Shown piece by piece: positions 22,658 through 30,955 of a stretch of DNA of 52,385 nt. The DNA comes from PALSA-1336 sp038203095 (GTDB lineage: Bacteria; Patescibacteriota; Doudnabacteria; UBA920). Each line of letters opens with the position of its first letter. The first letter of the stretch is position 1. The notes under the pieces are model-generated. The model saw only the letters and a program-made list of their open reading frames with translations. It was not told the DNA's origin and did not search any database. Both the position numbers and the translations under genes were made by a program. The stretch is taken from contig JBBREH010000003.1 of NCBI GenBank assembly GCA_038203095.1, forward strand, positions 1-52,385. Direction: 5' to 3'.

Positions 22658-23739
22658 TGTACAAACTCATCCGTCCGCTACTATTTGAATTTGACAGCGA
22701 AGCTATACACCAAAAAATGTTAGCTTTGGGTGGTTTTATGCAAAATTCTTTTTTGCAAAAACCGGTGGAGTGGATGTATAAATATGAAAATCTAAGCTTG
22801 GAGCAAAAAGTTTTTGGAATTGAGTTTAAAAATCCGGTTGGTCTTGCCGCAGGGTTTGACAAGGACGGAAAAATTTTAGATTTTTTGCCCGCGATTGGCT
22901 TCGGTCATATTGAGATGGGTAATATTACTGCTTTGCCCCGCCCCGGCAACCCGAAGCCCAGGCTATTTAGACTACCGGAAGACAGTGCCTTAATTAATAG
23001 ACTCGGACTAAATAACCAGGGAGCAGATGCGATTGCTAAGCGCTTGGGTGGTAGAAAATTTAAGTTGCCAGTGGGTATTAATATTGCCAAGACTCACGAC
23101 CTAAATATATTAGGAGACAAAGCCGTGGAAGATTTTTTGTATACTTTTAAAAAACTCTATCCGCTTTTTGATTATACGACTTTAAATATCAGTTGCCCTA
23201 ACACTACCGAAGGAAAAACTTTTGAAGAACCGGAAGCTTTAAAAGTTTTGCTAGACGAAATTAAAAAAACACCGGAAGTTCAAAATAATTACCGACCAAT
23301 TTTAGTTAAAATTTCACCGGATGTAAATTTTGAACAGCTTGATATGATTTTGGAAATTTGCGAAGCGCACAAAATTGATGGTTACGTTTTAACCAATACA
23401 GCAAAGTTTAGAGATAATCTGATTACAAAAAGGGAAATTTTAGAAAAAATGGGTAAGGGCGGAGTATCTGGCAGGCCTTTGCGTCAAAAGGCTATAGAGT
23501 TGGTCAGGCATGCTTATAAAAATTTAAAACGTCCTTGTATAATTGGCCTTGGCGGAATAGACTCGGCAGAAGCGGCTTACGAGCGAATTAAAGCCGGGGC
23601 GTCATTAATTCAAATTTATACCGGCCTTATTTACGAAGGCCCGGGCTTGGTAAAAAAAATAAATAAAGGATTGGTAGAATTGCTTAAGCGCGATGGGTTT
23701 AAAAACATTAGCGAGGCGGCGGGAGTGGAAGCGAAATAA
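22657..23739 (+). CDS. pyrD: Dihydroorotate dehydrogenase, class 2-like with a class 1-type cysteine
   Basis: The 360-residue flavoenzyme oxidises dihydroorotate to orotate. The N-terminal helices MYKLIRPLLFEFDSEAIHQK are those of the membrane-associated, quinone-linked class 2, followed by FKNPVGLAAGFDKDGK and IEMGNITALPRPGNPKPRLF. In the active loop the sequence is NISCPNT, where class 2 enzymes normally have Ser (NISSPNT) and class 1 enzymes have Cys. FMN-binding GLGGI and TGL(I)YEGP close the protein. It overlaps pyrF by one base and is followed by a strong terminator. Electron acceptor is inferred to be a quinone. Confidence 0.92.
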   Translation: MYKLIRPLLFEFDSEAIHQKMLALGGFMQNSFLQKPVEWMYKYENLSLEQKVFGIEFKNPVGLAAGFDKDGKILDFLPAIGFGHIEMGNITALPRPGNPKPRLFRLPEDSALINRLGLNNQGADAIAKRLGGRKFKLPVGINIAKTHDLNILGDKAVEDFLYTFKKLYPLFDYTTLNISCPNTTEGKTFEEPEALKVLLDEIKKTPEVQNNYRPILVKISPDVNFEQLDMILEICEAHKIDGYVLTNTAKFRDNLITKREILEKMGKGGVSGRPLRQKAIELVRHAYKNLKRPCIIGLGGIDSAEAAYERIKAGASLIQIYTGLIYEGPGLVKKINKGLVELLKRDGFKNISEAAGVEAK

Positions 23740-23748
23740 AAATGAAAA

Positions 23749-23794
23749 AATAATCGGACACATTTTGACGGCCGTAAAAATGTGTCCGATTATT
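23749..23794 (+). terminator. Strong terminator after the pyr operon
   Basis: AATAATCGGACACATTTT pairs fully with AAAATGTGTCCGATTATT (18 bp). Very stable; it isolates the operon from tRNA-Leu(GAG). Confidence 0.88.
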
Positions 23795-23925
23795 AGATGA
23801 TCCGTAAATTTAACAGCCCATAAATGGGCTAACTACAGCGTATTCCAAAATTATCAGTCAGAAACGAATGGGGTTGAAGACTGGCAGTGTTTAAGGTATA
23901 ATTGTGAAGTTGAATTGATTTTTTT

Positions 23926-24012
23926 GCCCAGGTGGCGGAATTGGTATACGCACTACCTTGAGGTGGTAGCGGGAGCAATCCCGTGCAGGTTCAAATCCTG
24001 TCCTGGGCACCA
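23926..24012 (+). tRNA. tRNA-Leu (anticodon GAG)
   Basis: Acceptor GCCCAGG/CCTGGGC, anticodon loop TTGAGGT, long variable arm (GCGGGAGCAATCCCGT), T-arm with GGTTCAAATCC, encoded CCA. No intron. Confidence 0.94.
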
Positions 24013-24072
24013 TTCGACTTATCCCACAAAGCGGGATTCACTCGTGGCCTTTGGCCATCTAGTATTTAAAAT

Positions 24073-24380
24073 ATGGAAAATCGTCCCAAATTTGAAAGCC
24101 CGGAGTTTGATAAATTTTTAGAAAATACGAAATCCACCGAATCCGAACTAGTGTTACCCAAAATATTTTAACCATTATTATTACTTCTTTGGGTTTAATG
24201 GCAGCTTTGGCTTGGGATGAAGCTCTAAAGCATTTATTTCAAAATTTACTTGGTGGCGCTGGCTCACTGGCCGAACAGCTTTCTTACGCCGTGATTATTA
24301 CCGTAATTGCGGCGGCGGTCTCGGTTTACGTGAGTAAGTTTTATAAGCGTGGTGAAGAAAAAGAAATTAATAAAAAATAA
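24073..24380 (+). pseudogene. DUF5654-like small membrane protein, apparently frameshifted
   Basis: ATG 24073 opens MENRPKFESPEFDKFLENTK and stops at TAA 24169-24171. A second frame, open across the junction, then gives TQNILTIIITSLGLMAALAW, DEALKHLFQ and AVIITVIAAAVSVYVSKFY, which resembles the two-helix DUF5654 family. The family's first helix is split from any good start codon. A one-base shift near the run CCCAAAATATTTT (24158-24169) would join both parts into one protein of about 100 residues. It may be a true frameshift, an assembly error, or reinitiation at TTG 24189. Confidence 0.55.
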
Positions 24381-24382
24381 CA

Positions 24383-24964
24383 ATGCTTAACATTCCGGTA
24401 ATACTAGGTTCGGTACGCGCAGGCAGGAAAAGTGAAGCGCCGGCAAAGTTTATTATGGAGAGGATTAAGGCTTTGGGACACGAGTCCGAGTTGGTGGACT
24501 TTAAGGAATTGCCTTTGCCGTTTTTTGACAGTGAGCTTTTGCCGGTACAGCTTAAAGGCAAATATCCGCATCCCAATATTCAAAAGTGGAGCGGGATTGC
24601 TTATAAAGCCGACGCGTTTGTTATAGTTACCCCCGAATACAATCACAGTTATTCTGCAGTGCTAAAAAATGCACTAGACTGGCTGTATTTAGAATTTGAC
24701 CACAAGCCGGTAGGTTTGGTGGGTACTTCCAGCGGAATTTTAGGCGGCGCCAGAGCAATAGAGCAATTGCGCCCGGTGATAGAAAATTTTTCCATGTATG
24801 CCATTCGTGAGACCGTGGTCTTTGGTAGCGTGCAAAAAGTTTTTAACGATGATGATAAATTGATTGACGATTCTTTTAATAAAAAAGTAGACGGTCTGCT
24901 TGCCAGTTTAATCCAGTCTGCGGAAATTATGAGGGCTTTTCCACGGGCAAAAATGCCGGAGTAG
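24383..24964 (+). CDS. NAD(P)H-dependent FMN reductase-like oxidoreductase
   Basis: The 193-residue flavodoxin-fold protein begins IPVILGSVRAGRKSEAPAKF, the FMN-phosphate loop of the NADPH-dependent FMN reductase family, and has VTPEYNHSYSAVLKNALDWL, a family hallmark at the flavin site, and GTSSGILGGARAI. Members reduce FMN, quinones, azo dyes or chromate; the physiological acceptor here is unknown. It starts two bases after the preceding small gene, implying cotranscription. Confidence 0.9.
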   Translation: MLNIPVILGSVRAGRKSEAPAKFIMERIKALGHESELVDFKELPLPFFDSELLPVQLKGKYPHPNIQKWSGIAYKADAFVIVTPEYNHSYSAVLKNALDWLYLEFDHKPVGLVGTSSGILGGARAIEQLRPVIENFSMYAIRETVVFGSVQKVFNDDDKLIDDSFNKKVDGLLASLIQSAEIMRAFPRAKMPE

Positions 24965-25021
24965 ACTTGAAATAGATTCCCTCATCTAACCGCGGATGAA
25001 GTCTGGGGTAGTTGAGTGGCC

Positions 25022-25050
25022 AAAAAACCATCAAAATTCGACGGTTTTTT
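25022..25050 (+). terminator. Intrinsic terminator (imperfect)
   Basis: AAAAAACCATC...GACGGTTTTTT, short stem with one mismatch and T6, about 60 bp after the FMN reductase gene. Confidence 0.65.
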
Positions 25051-25172
25051 GTTTGTCATCCCCAAGTAGCATTCGAGGGGTTCCTTAGCAAAGGTCAATT
25101 CAGTTGCCGTTTAAGGTGCTCCTTGCTGAATTACTGAATCGCTGATGACATCCAGCTCGGAATACATATTTG

Positions 25173-25196
25173 AAAAACCCGGATCACCCGGGTTTT
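25173..25196. terminator. Bidirectional terminator
   Basis: AAAACCCGG / CCGGGTTTT stem with short loop. It faces the DHH phosphoesterase gene on the minus strand. Confidence 0.8.
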
Positions 25197-25231
25197 AGTA
25201 TTTTTAGTATTAATTCGTATTTAGTAGAAGT

Positions 25232-26182
25232 TTACACCACGCGCCACTTTCCCGTCTCGTCCTTCTCCAGTTTTCCGGCTACTGAAAAGCCGGAGGCAAG
25301 TTTGTGTCCGCCGCCGCCAAAAATGTGGGCAATTTTGGAAACATCAACATTTTTAAAAGTTTCGCTTCTTAGGCTGCCTTTTATTATGTTGCCGTCTTGT
25401 CTTAAAAACATGGCAAACTTGGCTTCCGGCAAAGTGTTTAAGGTTTCTACCAGACCTTCAAACGCGGCCTGCGGTAAACTTTTGAATTCTTCCAAATCTT
25501 TTTCCGTCATTACAGAATAAATAATTTTGTGTTTGGCATCGTAGTAGGAATTTTCAATAGCCTTCCCCCAGGCTTTTAAAATTTGCGGGCTTTTACTTTT
25601 ATAAGCCTGCTTAACAATTTTATTTACATGCGCGCCTTTGCGGAGTAGCTCGGCTGCTACGGCAAAAGTGGAGCTTTGGGTGTTGCTATGCATAAAGGAG
25701 CCGGTATCGGTAATAATGCCGGTTAGCAGACAGGTCGCGACTTCTTTAGTTATTGACCAGTCGCAAAAAATAAAAAAATCGTAAATTAGTTCGGCGACCG
25801 AGGATTTTTTATGATCCACCACATTCACATGGCCAAAGGCGGTATTATCCGGGTGGTGGTCAATGTTTAAAATTTGAGATTTGAGATTTGAGATTTTAAG
25901 ATTTCCGGTTCTGTCCAAGGAAGAACAGCCAAAAGTAATAGTAAGGTCAAAACTTTCTTCCAAAATCTCATCTTTAATTTTATAGGCATTTGGCAGAAAG
26001 GATAAATTTGGTGGCACACCTTTTTTAATAGCGTAAGTTATTTTTTTTCCCATTTTTTCTAGCTGAAGCCCCATTGCCAAAAGCGCTCCGCCATCGTCCC
26101 CGTCCATGCGTTCATGCATGGTGAGGAGGATGTTTTGGGAGTTTTCAATTAAGGTTTTGGCTTGCTGGAATTGTTGATGCAT
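25232..26182 (-). CDS. nrnA: DHH-family phosphoesterase, NrnA-like
   Basis: The 316-residue protein matches bifunctional oligoribonuclease/PAP phosphatases. Metal-binding motifs appear in order: MHERMDGDDGGALLA (motif I), FGCSSLD, the name-giving NIDHHPDN, TGIITDTGSF, and the DHHA1 substrate motif FGGGGHKLASGF near the C-terminus. It probably degrades nanoRNA (2-5 nt) or cyclic-dinucleotide breakdown products in the cytoplasm. The stretch NLKISNLKSQ just before NIDHH is encoded by a tandem TTGAGAT repeat (25871-25905) and looks like an acquired insertion. The exact substrate is not decided by sequence. Confidence 0.88.
   Translation of the reverse strand: MHQQFQQAKTLIENSQNILLTMHERMDGDDGGALLAMGLQLEKMGKKITYAIKKGVPPNLSFLPNAYKIKDEILEESFDLTITFGCSSLDRTGNLKISNLKSQILNIDHHPDNTAFGHVNVVDHKKSSVAELIYDFFIFCDWSITKEVATCLLTGIITDTGSFMHSNTQSSTFAVAAELLRKGAHVNKIVKQAYKSKSPQILKAWGKAIENSYYDAKHKIIYSVMTEKDLEEFKSLPQAAFEGLVETLNTLPEAKFAMFLRQDGNIIKGSLRSETFKNVDVSKIAHIFGGGGHKLASGFSVAGKLEKDETGKWRVV
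25871..25905. repeat. Heptanucleotide repeat inside the DHH gene
   Basis: Three units of TTGAGAT plus degenerate units (TTTAAGAT type), read in frame as NLKISNLKSQ on the minus strand. Confidence 0.75.
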
Positions 26183-26292
26183 TGTATCGGTTTTAAGTTA
26201 TGGAAACTAGTACAGTGGTAAGGGATGAGTTGTATGGGTCAAAGCCCTATCACTTGCGATTTATTTCCATACTGGCTTCCACTCCTCACAAC

Positions 26293-26718
26293 TTACGACT
26301 CTTCGTTATGGACTTCTTTGAGCAACTCATCTATATGCTGTACATACCTCGGGCTAGTGTCCAAGTGAAAACTGATTTTAGGAATTATTTTAGTATGGAA
26401 GTTTTTATTCAGTTCTCCCTGAACGTCATAAATATTTTTTGCTAAAAAGTCCAAAATTTTTTTATCCGGCGCCAAGGTCGGCTGGACTCTTTTGTCGCTT
26501 TGAGGCAATGCCTGCTGTTCTAGCCTGTTTAAATTATTGGGAAAGAAAATAGATATCCAAACCTTTGCCCATTTCATATCTTTGCTGGTATCAACTTTAG
26601 TTATGGTTACCAGCCCCTTTTGCCAATCCAAATACTCATGCAAAACCGGTCCCAGCTCGTGCTGAATTAGAGAGTTAACTTTAGCAATGCGATTGGTGTC
26701 TTTTTTTATGGGTTTCAT
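26293..26718 (-). CDS. rbfA: Ribosome-binding factor A
   Basis: The 141-residue type II KH-fold protein acts in 16S rRNA 5'-end maturation and late 30S assembly. Family features are the N-terminal RIAKVNSLIQHELGPVLHEY, LVTITKVDTSKDMKWAKVWI and the C-terminal IIPKISFHLDTSPRYVQHIDELL. Between the second and third strands it has a longer loop than usual (NRLEQQALPQSDKRVQPTLA). It is separated from the downstream DHH gene (ending at 25232, starting at 26182) by 110 bp; the rbfA-nrnA pairing is common in bacteria and supports both calls. Confidence 0.9.
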   Translation of the reverse strand: MKPIKKDTNRIAKVNSLIQHELGPVLHEYLDWQKGLVTITKVDTSKDMKWAKVWISIFFPNNLNRLEQQALPQSDKRVQPTLAPDKKILDFLAKNIYDVQGELNKNFHTKIIPKISFHLDTSPRYVQHIDELLKEVHNEES

Positions 26719-26873
26719 AAAGCTACAAAATTACGAATTTATACAAACCTACGAAAAACTACAAAAGTATAGCGCGTCGATTTAACTGGTATGTTAAGGA
26801 TGACATATGGAATCTAGTTTATTTTTTAGATGACTTGATATTGTATCTTAATTTTCAACTTTTGGCAATGCTG
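26719..26873. repeat. Spacer with degenerate seven-base repeats
   Basis: From about 26720 the run CTACAAA-ATTACGA-ATTTATA-CAAACCT-ACGAAAA-ACTACAA looks like a decayed heptamer array upstream of rbfA. No gene seen. Confidence 0.4.
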
Positions 26874-27647
26874 CTATTTTAGGTTCCCCCACATTTGTTT
26901 AAACCACATAACAAAGGTTTGGACGACGGCAAAATTTTCTATAATTATTCCGGAAGGGTTATCTTTCATATCCAAGTACGCAATTTTATTTTGCCAACAA
27001 AGCGTGTCCGTCGAAAATTCGCCAAATTCTTTGAGCCAAATTTTCTTGAACATATTTTTTTGAGTTTGGCTTTTTTCGAGAAATTTTGGGAGCAAAGGCG
27101 TGTCGCTAATGATGCAGAATTTTTTCATAAGCGTATCAAAGTAAATATGTCGATTCTCTTCTATCCAGCCTGGTAGCACTGCTTCCATGCGATCAGCCGA
27201 AAACACAACGTAAAATTGGTAAGGTATTTTTAGTTTTTCTAAATCTTTTTTAATTTCCGCATTAATACTTTTTATGCCTTCCACGCCTTCAAAGAATCTA
27301 ACTTTGGTTTTTTGTGGCAAACCACTGCATAGTGCTTTAAACTCCCCTTCGGATTTTTCCAATTCTTTTTCCAAGGCTTGCAAGTCACGTTGCCTGCGTC
27401 CCACGTAGGCCAAAAGTCCGCCATAATCCAGTGCCTGAATTTTTTTAACTCCCCGCTCTTCAACTTCTGCCAGCAAACCTTTTTGTTTTAATTGCTGGAC
27501 TAGCTCATAAACGTAAGTCCTGGCAATGCCAGCCTCATGCGCCACTCGACTAATCGGCGAAAGACCAGCCTTTACCGCGCCTAAAAAGACCCTGGCTTCA
27601 TTTTCCGTAAGTCCCAAATCTTTTAAGATTTCTTCCACGCTTTTCAT
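26874..27647 (-). CDS. TrmB-family transcriptional regulator (copy 2)
   Basis: The 257-residue protein has an N-terminal winged helix (EEILKDLGLTENEARVFLGA ... IARTYVYELVQQLKQKGLL), a charged linker helix (about 80-110) and a C-terminal effector domain beginning KVRFFEGVEGIKSINAEIKK. It is the most diverged of the four copies in the recognition helix (IARTYVYEL against VKRPTVYLA or VKRPTLYEC). It faces a small membrane protein gene at 27850 across a region with a consensus promoter overlapped by palindromes, suggesting that it represses both itself and that gene. Confidence 0.84.
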   Translation of the reverse strand: MKSVEEILKDLGLTENEARVFLGAVKAGLSPISRVAHEAGIARTYVYELVQQLKQKGLLAEVEERGVKKIQALDYGGLLAYVGRRQRDLQALEKELEKSEGEFKALCSGLPQKTKVRFFEGVEGIKSINAEIKKDLEKLKIPYQFYVVFSADRMEAVLPGWIEENRHIYFDTLMKKFCIISDTPLLPKFLEKSQTQKNMFKKIWLKEFGEFSTDTLCWQNKIAYLDMKDNPSGIIIENFAVVQTFVMWFKQMWGNLK

Positions 27648-27702
27648 ATGTTCGTAAGTTTTCTGCTGACATAAATAGTATAAAATAGTTAGAATATTAC
27701 GT

Positions 27703-27760
27703 CAATATTGAATAATATTGTCATAATTGCATTGACATTATGATAATATTTTGGTATTCT
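27703..27760. promoter_or_regulatory. Promoter overlapped by two palindromes (TrmB operator candidate)
   Basis: CAATATT-GAAT-AATATTG (27703-27720) and TCATAAT..ATTATGA (27721-27743) lie directly upstream of and over the -35 box of a plus-strand promoter TTGACA-17 nt-TATTCT (27732-27760). Repressor-type layout. CAATATT also occurs in the operator region of TrmB copy 1. Confidence 0.7.
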
Positions 27761-27849
27761 ATCGAGTTAAAATAAATTCACCCTTTGTTTTGACTCCATA
27801 TAAATCCTAACCGGTAACGGGAGGTTTGGAAAAGCTCTGAGGAGGGCAT

Positions 27850-28056
27850 ATGACTTTTACAATCACAATCGCATGGTCAACCGTATGGCTGGCAGCAGTT
27901 GCTGTCGCAATCGCTTGCTTTTTTTACGGTTTTATCCGACCTGATATCCTTGGATATAGAACACGATTAACTGATTGGATGTGTTTTGGCGGAATGGCTT
28001 TTGTGTTTGGATCAGCCATGGTGTTACTTTTGTTTGGAAAGACACTAGGCCTCTGA
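27850..28056 (+). CDS. Small two-helix membrane protein facing TrmB copy 2
   Basis: The 68-residue protein has two hydrophobic helices (about residues 8-30, WSTVWLAAVAVAIACFFYGF, and 45-63, CFGGMAFVFGSAMVLLLF) joined by a basic loop RPDILGYRTRLTD. GAGGAGGG lies eight bases before ATG, one of the best ribosome sites in the window. It follows a near-consensus promoter and ends before a hairpin (GGGCAAGAA..TTCTTGCCC) and a strong terminator. The function is unknown; it is the likely target of the adjacent regulator. Confidence 0.75.
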   Translation: MTFTITIAWSTVWLAAVAVAIACFFYGFIRPDILGYRTRLTDWMCFGGMAFVFGSAMVLLLFGKTLGL

Positions 28057-28112
28057 ACAAATGGGCAAGAATACGCACCGTGTCCACGTTCTTCTTGCCC
28101 GCCAACTATCTT

Positions 28113-28159
28113 GGCCGCGGGAGAGATACTCGCGGCCGGATTTTTTAAAATTTTTTTTT
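28113..28159 (+). terminator. Intrinsic terminator
   Basis: GGCCGCG (28113-28119) pairs with CGCGGCC (28131-28137), followed by GGATTTTTT and a further T-run. A second hairpin, GGGCAAGAA/TTCTTGCCC, lies just upstream. Confidence 0.85.
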
Positions 28160-28257
28160 GCCAACCGGCGAAATGGTTTTGGTTATGCCGGAAAGAAAGG
28201 TGGAAAATGGGAGTAAATTGGTTTGATAATGTAGCAGGCTGTATATACAATAAAAAT

Positions 28258-28569
28258 ATGCTAATATTTGAATTGCCTAAACCAATTGAATTTGAATGGG
28301 ATATGGGGAATCAAATAAAAAGTTATTTAAAGCATAATATTGCCACTACGGAAGCCGAGCAGGCATTTTTCTCGCGTCATTTAATGAAAAAGGACGAAAT
28401 TCACAGCATAACCGAAGAGTGCTACCATCTTTTAGGGTCAACAGATGAAGGCCGAACGTTGCTTATAAGTTTTACAATTAGAGGCAGAAAAATTAGAGTA
28501 ATTTCCGCAAGACCCGCGGATAAACAAGAAAGGAAAATTTATGCAGAAGAAATTAAAAAAAATCCCTAA
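28258..28569 (+). CDS. brnT: BrnT-family toxin (ribonuclease)
   Basis: The 103-residue protein starts at ATG 28258. It has the BrnT order of motifs: FEWDMGNQIKSYLKHNIATTE, EAEQAFF, then EECYHLLGSTDEGRTLLISF and the C-terminal IRVISARPADKQERKIYAEE. BrnT toxins are RelE-fold ribonucleases that stop translation. The gene overlaps the antitoxin by 29 bases, with the toxin first, the usual brnTA order. The family arginine and lysine residues of the C-terminal strand are present, so it is probably functional. Confidence 0.88.
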   Translation: MLIFELPKPIEFEWDMGNQIKSYLKHNIATTEAEQAFFSRHLMKKDEIHSITEECYHLLGSTDEGRTLLISFTIRGRKIRVISARPADKQERKIYAEEIKKNP

Positions 28570-28861
28570 ATTTAAAACCGAAGACGAAGAAAGGAAATTT
28601 TGGGACACTCATAGCTCGGTTGGTTATATTGACTGGTCAAAACCCGGACAGGCAGTATTCCCAAATCTTAGAATGACTTCTCGTCCAATTTCTATTCGAT
28701 TGTCTGAAAGCATTATCACAAAAGTGAAATTGAAGGCTAACCGTCTGAACGTCCCATACCAGTCTTTAATTAAGCAGTACATAGCCGCCGGTTTGGACTG
28801 GCAACCAGATATAGTAAAAGAAACGGGAAAGAATTCGTATGGAAAAAATCGTAAGAGTTAA
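28541..28861 (+). CDS. brnA: BrnA/CopG-type antitoxin
   Basis: The 106-residue protein begins KKIPKFKTEDEERKFWDTHS, then VGYIDWSK, the N-terminal toxin-binding part of CopG-type antitoxins paired with BrnT. The ribbon-helix-helix DNA-binding domain follows (RPISIRLSESIITKVKLKAN ... VPYQSLIKQYIAAGL). It neutralises BrnT and is expected to repress the operon. A terminator (28865-28893) follows directly. Confidence 0.88.
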   Translation: MQKKLKKIPKFKTEDEERKFWDTHSSVGYIDWSKPGQAVFPNLRMTSRPISIRLSESIITKVKLKANRLNVPYQSLIKQYIAAGLDWQPDIVKETGKNSYGKNRKS

Positions 28862-28864
28862 AAT

Positions 28865-28894
28865 AAAAAACCCTGCCAAAATGGCAGGGTTTTA
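28865..28894. terminator. Bidirectional terminator between brnA and infB
   Basis: AAAAAACCCTGCC-AAAAT-GGCAGGGTTTT, 10-bp stem. Shared by the two converging genes. Confidence 0.9.
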
Positions 28895-28904
28895 AAATTA
28901 TAGT

Positions 28905-30836
28905 TTAGCTTTTCACCAAAGTTTTTTGCTTAATTTTTTCTTCAAAGCTTTCTAGGACGTCGCCTGCCATAACTTTGACCGATGTTTTTAGTTTGATACC
29001 GAATTCTTCGCCTATACCAATAAAACGTGCGGCGACTTTGCTTTGCTGGAGTTGTTCAATGGTCGCTCGGCCCAAGTCTACGCCGTCCCGCCACACGGTA
29101 ATTTGGCTTTGCTTTTTAAGTTCACCTTCTTCTACTTTACCGCCAACTATCATTTCGCCTTTTTCCGTTCTAAAAATCGCCAAGACCTTGGCCTTGCCTA
29201 AGGGGATTTTTTCTAGTTCCGGCGTAAACATTTTAATTACGGCAGAGGTAATATCCTCTATTAGTTCATAAATAACTTCGTAGGAGTCTATTACAACTTT
29301 TTTTTGCTTTGCTAAGTTTATGGCTTTGGGGTTAACTTTGCTGTGAAAACCAATAACAACCGCTCGTGAGCTGGATGCCAATAAAACGTCGCTTTCATTA
29401 ATTTCCCCTACGCCTTCGCCGACAATGTTAATTTTAACTTCATCATTTTTTAATTTGGCAATGCTTTGTTTAATGGCTTCGAGTGAGCCGGCTACGTCGG
29501 TTTTTAAAATTAAATTCAAGCTCTTGTTTTTCATATCGCCCACAATGGCCTGCTTGCTGGAAAGTTTTTGGCTATGGTTTTTGCGTTGAATGGTAACAGC
29601 AATTTCTTTGGCTTGGTCCAATGTTTCAGTGGTCTGTAAAATATCGCCGGCTTGCGGAACTTCGGAAAGCCCGGAAATTTGTGCCGGCGTGGAAGGGCCT
29701 GCTTCTTTTAATTTTTTTCCGGTTTCGTCTTCTAAGCTACGAATACGGCCAAAAGCAGCGCCCGCCGCAATGACATCACCGACTTTTAGCGTGCCATTTT
29801 GTACAATAACCGTGGCTGTGGCGCCTTTGCCTTGTGTAACTTTGCTTTCAATAATTGTCCCAATAGTTTTGCCGGCAGGATTGGCGCGGAAATTTTCAAT
29901 TTCCGCGGTCAGCAGGATCATTTCCAGCAAGTTATCTATACCAATATTTTGCTTGGCGGAAATTTCTACGGCAATAGTTTTGCCGCCCCACTCTTCAGTC
30001 AGCACGCCCTGGCCGGCTAGTTCCTGTTTTACTTTTATAATGTTCGCTTCCGGCTTGTCTACTTTGTTAATAGCCACAATCATTGGTGTGTTAGCAAATT
30101 TGGCGCGGTTAATGACTTCCAAAGTTTGGGGTTTAATGCCATCGTCTGCCGCCACCACCAAAACAATAATATCTGTAATATTAGCTCCCCTTGCGCGCAT
30201 TTCGCTAAAGGCTTCGTGGCCGGGCGTGTCCAAAAAAGTAATCATTTTACCATTTTTTTTGATATGATAGGCGCCAATATGCTGGGTAATACCGCCGCTT
30301 TCGCCTTCAACCACTTTGGCTTTACGGATAGTATCGAGCAAAGTAGTTTTGCCATGGTCAACGTGACCCATAATTGCCACAATAGGAGCGCGTGTTTTTA
30401 AATTTTCTTCCTTTTCCGCTTTTAAAATTTCATTTAAAAAACCCAAACCAAATTCTTTAACAGTCTGGTCGGCTTCCACCTCAACCTCAAAACCCAATTC
30501 CTGAGCCACAATTGAGGCTGTGTCAAAATCTACTTCTTCATTAATGGTGGCCATAACCCCGCTTTGAATGAGGACGGTAATAACTTTTGTAACAGGTAAA
30601 TTTAACAGCGTCGCAAAATCCCGGACTTTAATAAAGCCTGGCAATTTAACTTTTTTTATTTCCTTGGGTCCGGTGGCAACTTTGACCGGCTGGCCATAAG
30701 CCTCAATAAGTTTTCTGGCCACGTAGTTGTCTACCTTATTGGCCTTGGGCGAAATAAAATAACCCTTATCCTTAGCGCGGGAGCGGACATCCTGGATGGA
30801 AATATTCAATTGTGACGCAAGGGAAGAAAGGTTCAT
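28905..30836 (-). CDS. infB: Translation initiation factor IF-2
   Basis: The 643-residue GTPase brings initiator tRNA to the 30S subunit and promotes subunit joining. The N-terminus has two short IF2_N-like helix modules (SLASQLNISIQDVRSRAKDK and VRDFATLLNLPVTKVITVLI). The G domain begins near residue 150 with VAIMGHVDHGKTTLLD (G1), DTPGHEAF (G3) and AINKVDKPEA (G4), followed by domains II, III and the fMet-tRNA-binding C-terminal domain. The long charged linker of E. coli IF-2 (890 residues) is absent, as usual in compact genomes. It stands as a single-gene unit with its own terminator. Confidence 0.96.
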   Translation of the reverse strand: MNLSSLASQLNISIQDVRSRAKDKGYFISPKANKVDNYVARKLIEAYGQPVKVATGPKEIKKVKLPGFIKVRDFATLLNLPVTKVITVLIQSGVMATINEEVDFDTASIVAQELGFEVEVEADQTVKEFGLGFLNEILKAEKEENLKTRAPIVAIMGHVDHGKTTLLDTIRKAKVVEGESGGITQHIGAYHIKKNGKMITFLDTPGHEAFSEMRARGANITDIIVLVVAADDGIKPQTLEVINRAKFANTPMIVAINKVDKPEANIIKVKQELAGQGVLTEEWGGKTIAVEISAKQNIGIDNLLEMILLTAEIENFRANPAGKTIGTIIESKVTQGKGATATVIVQNGTLKVGDVIAAGAAFGRIRSLEDETGKKLKEAGPSTPAQISGLSEVPQAGDILQTTETLDQAKEIAVTIQRKNHSQKLSSKQAIVGDMKNKSLNLILKTDVAGSLEAIKQSIAKLKNDEVKINIVGEGVGEINESDVLLASSSRAVVIGFHSKVNPKAINLAKQKKVVIDSYEVIYELIEDITSAVIKMFTPELEKIPLGKAKVLAIFRTEKGEMIVGGKVEEGELKKQSQITVWRDGVDLGRATIEQLQQSKVAARFIGIGEEFGIKLKTSVKVMAGDVLESFEEKIKQKTLVKS

Positions 30837-30955
30837 ATAGATCGCGGATATGTAGATGGGAACAGATTACACAGATGTAAAACCTAATAATTTATCAGTT
30901 TTTTTAGTTTAACTTATTAACAGTATCAGAAAAAGGCAATAAAAGCAAGGTGTTT

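Noticed and set aside
28111..28257. Longer start for the BrnT gene
   Set aside because: The extra 49 residues run through a terminator hairpin; ATG 28258 fits the family N-terminus.
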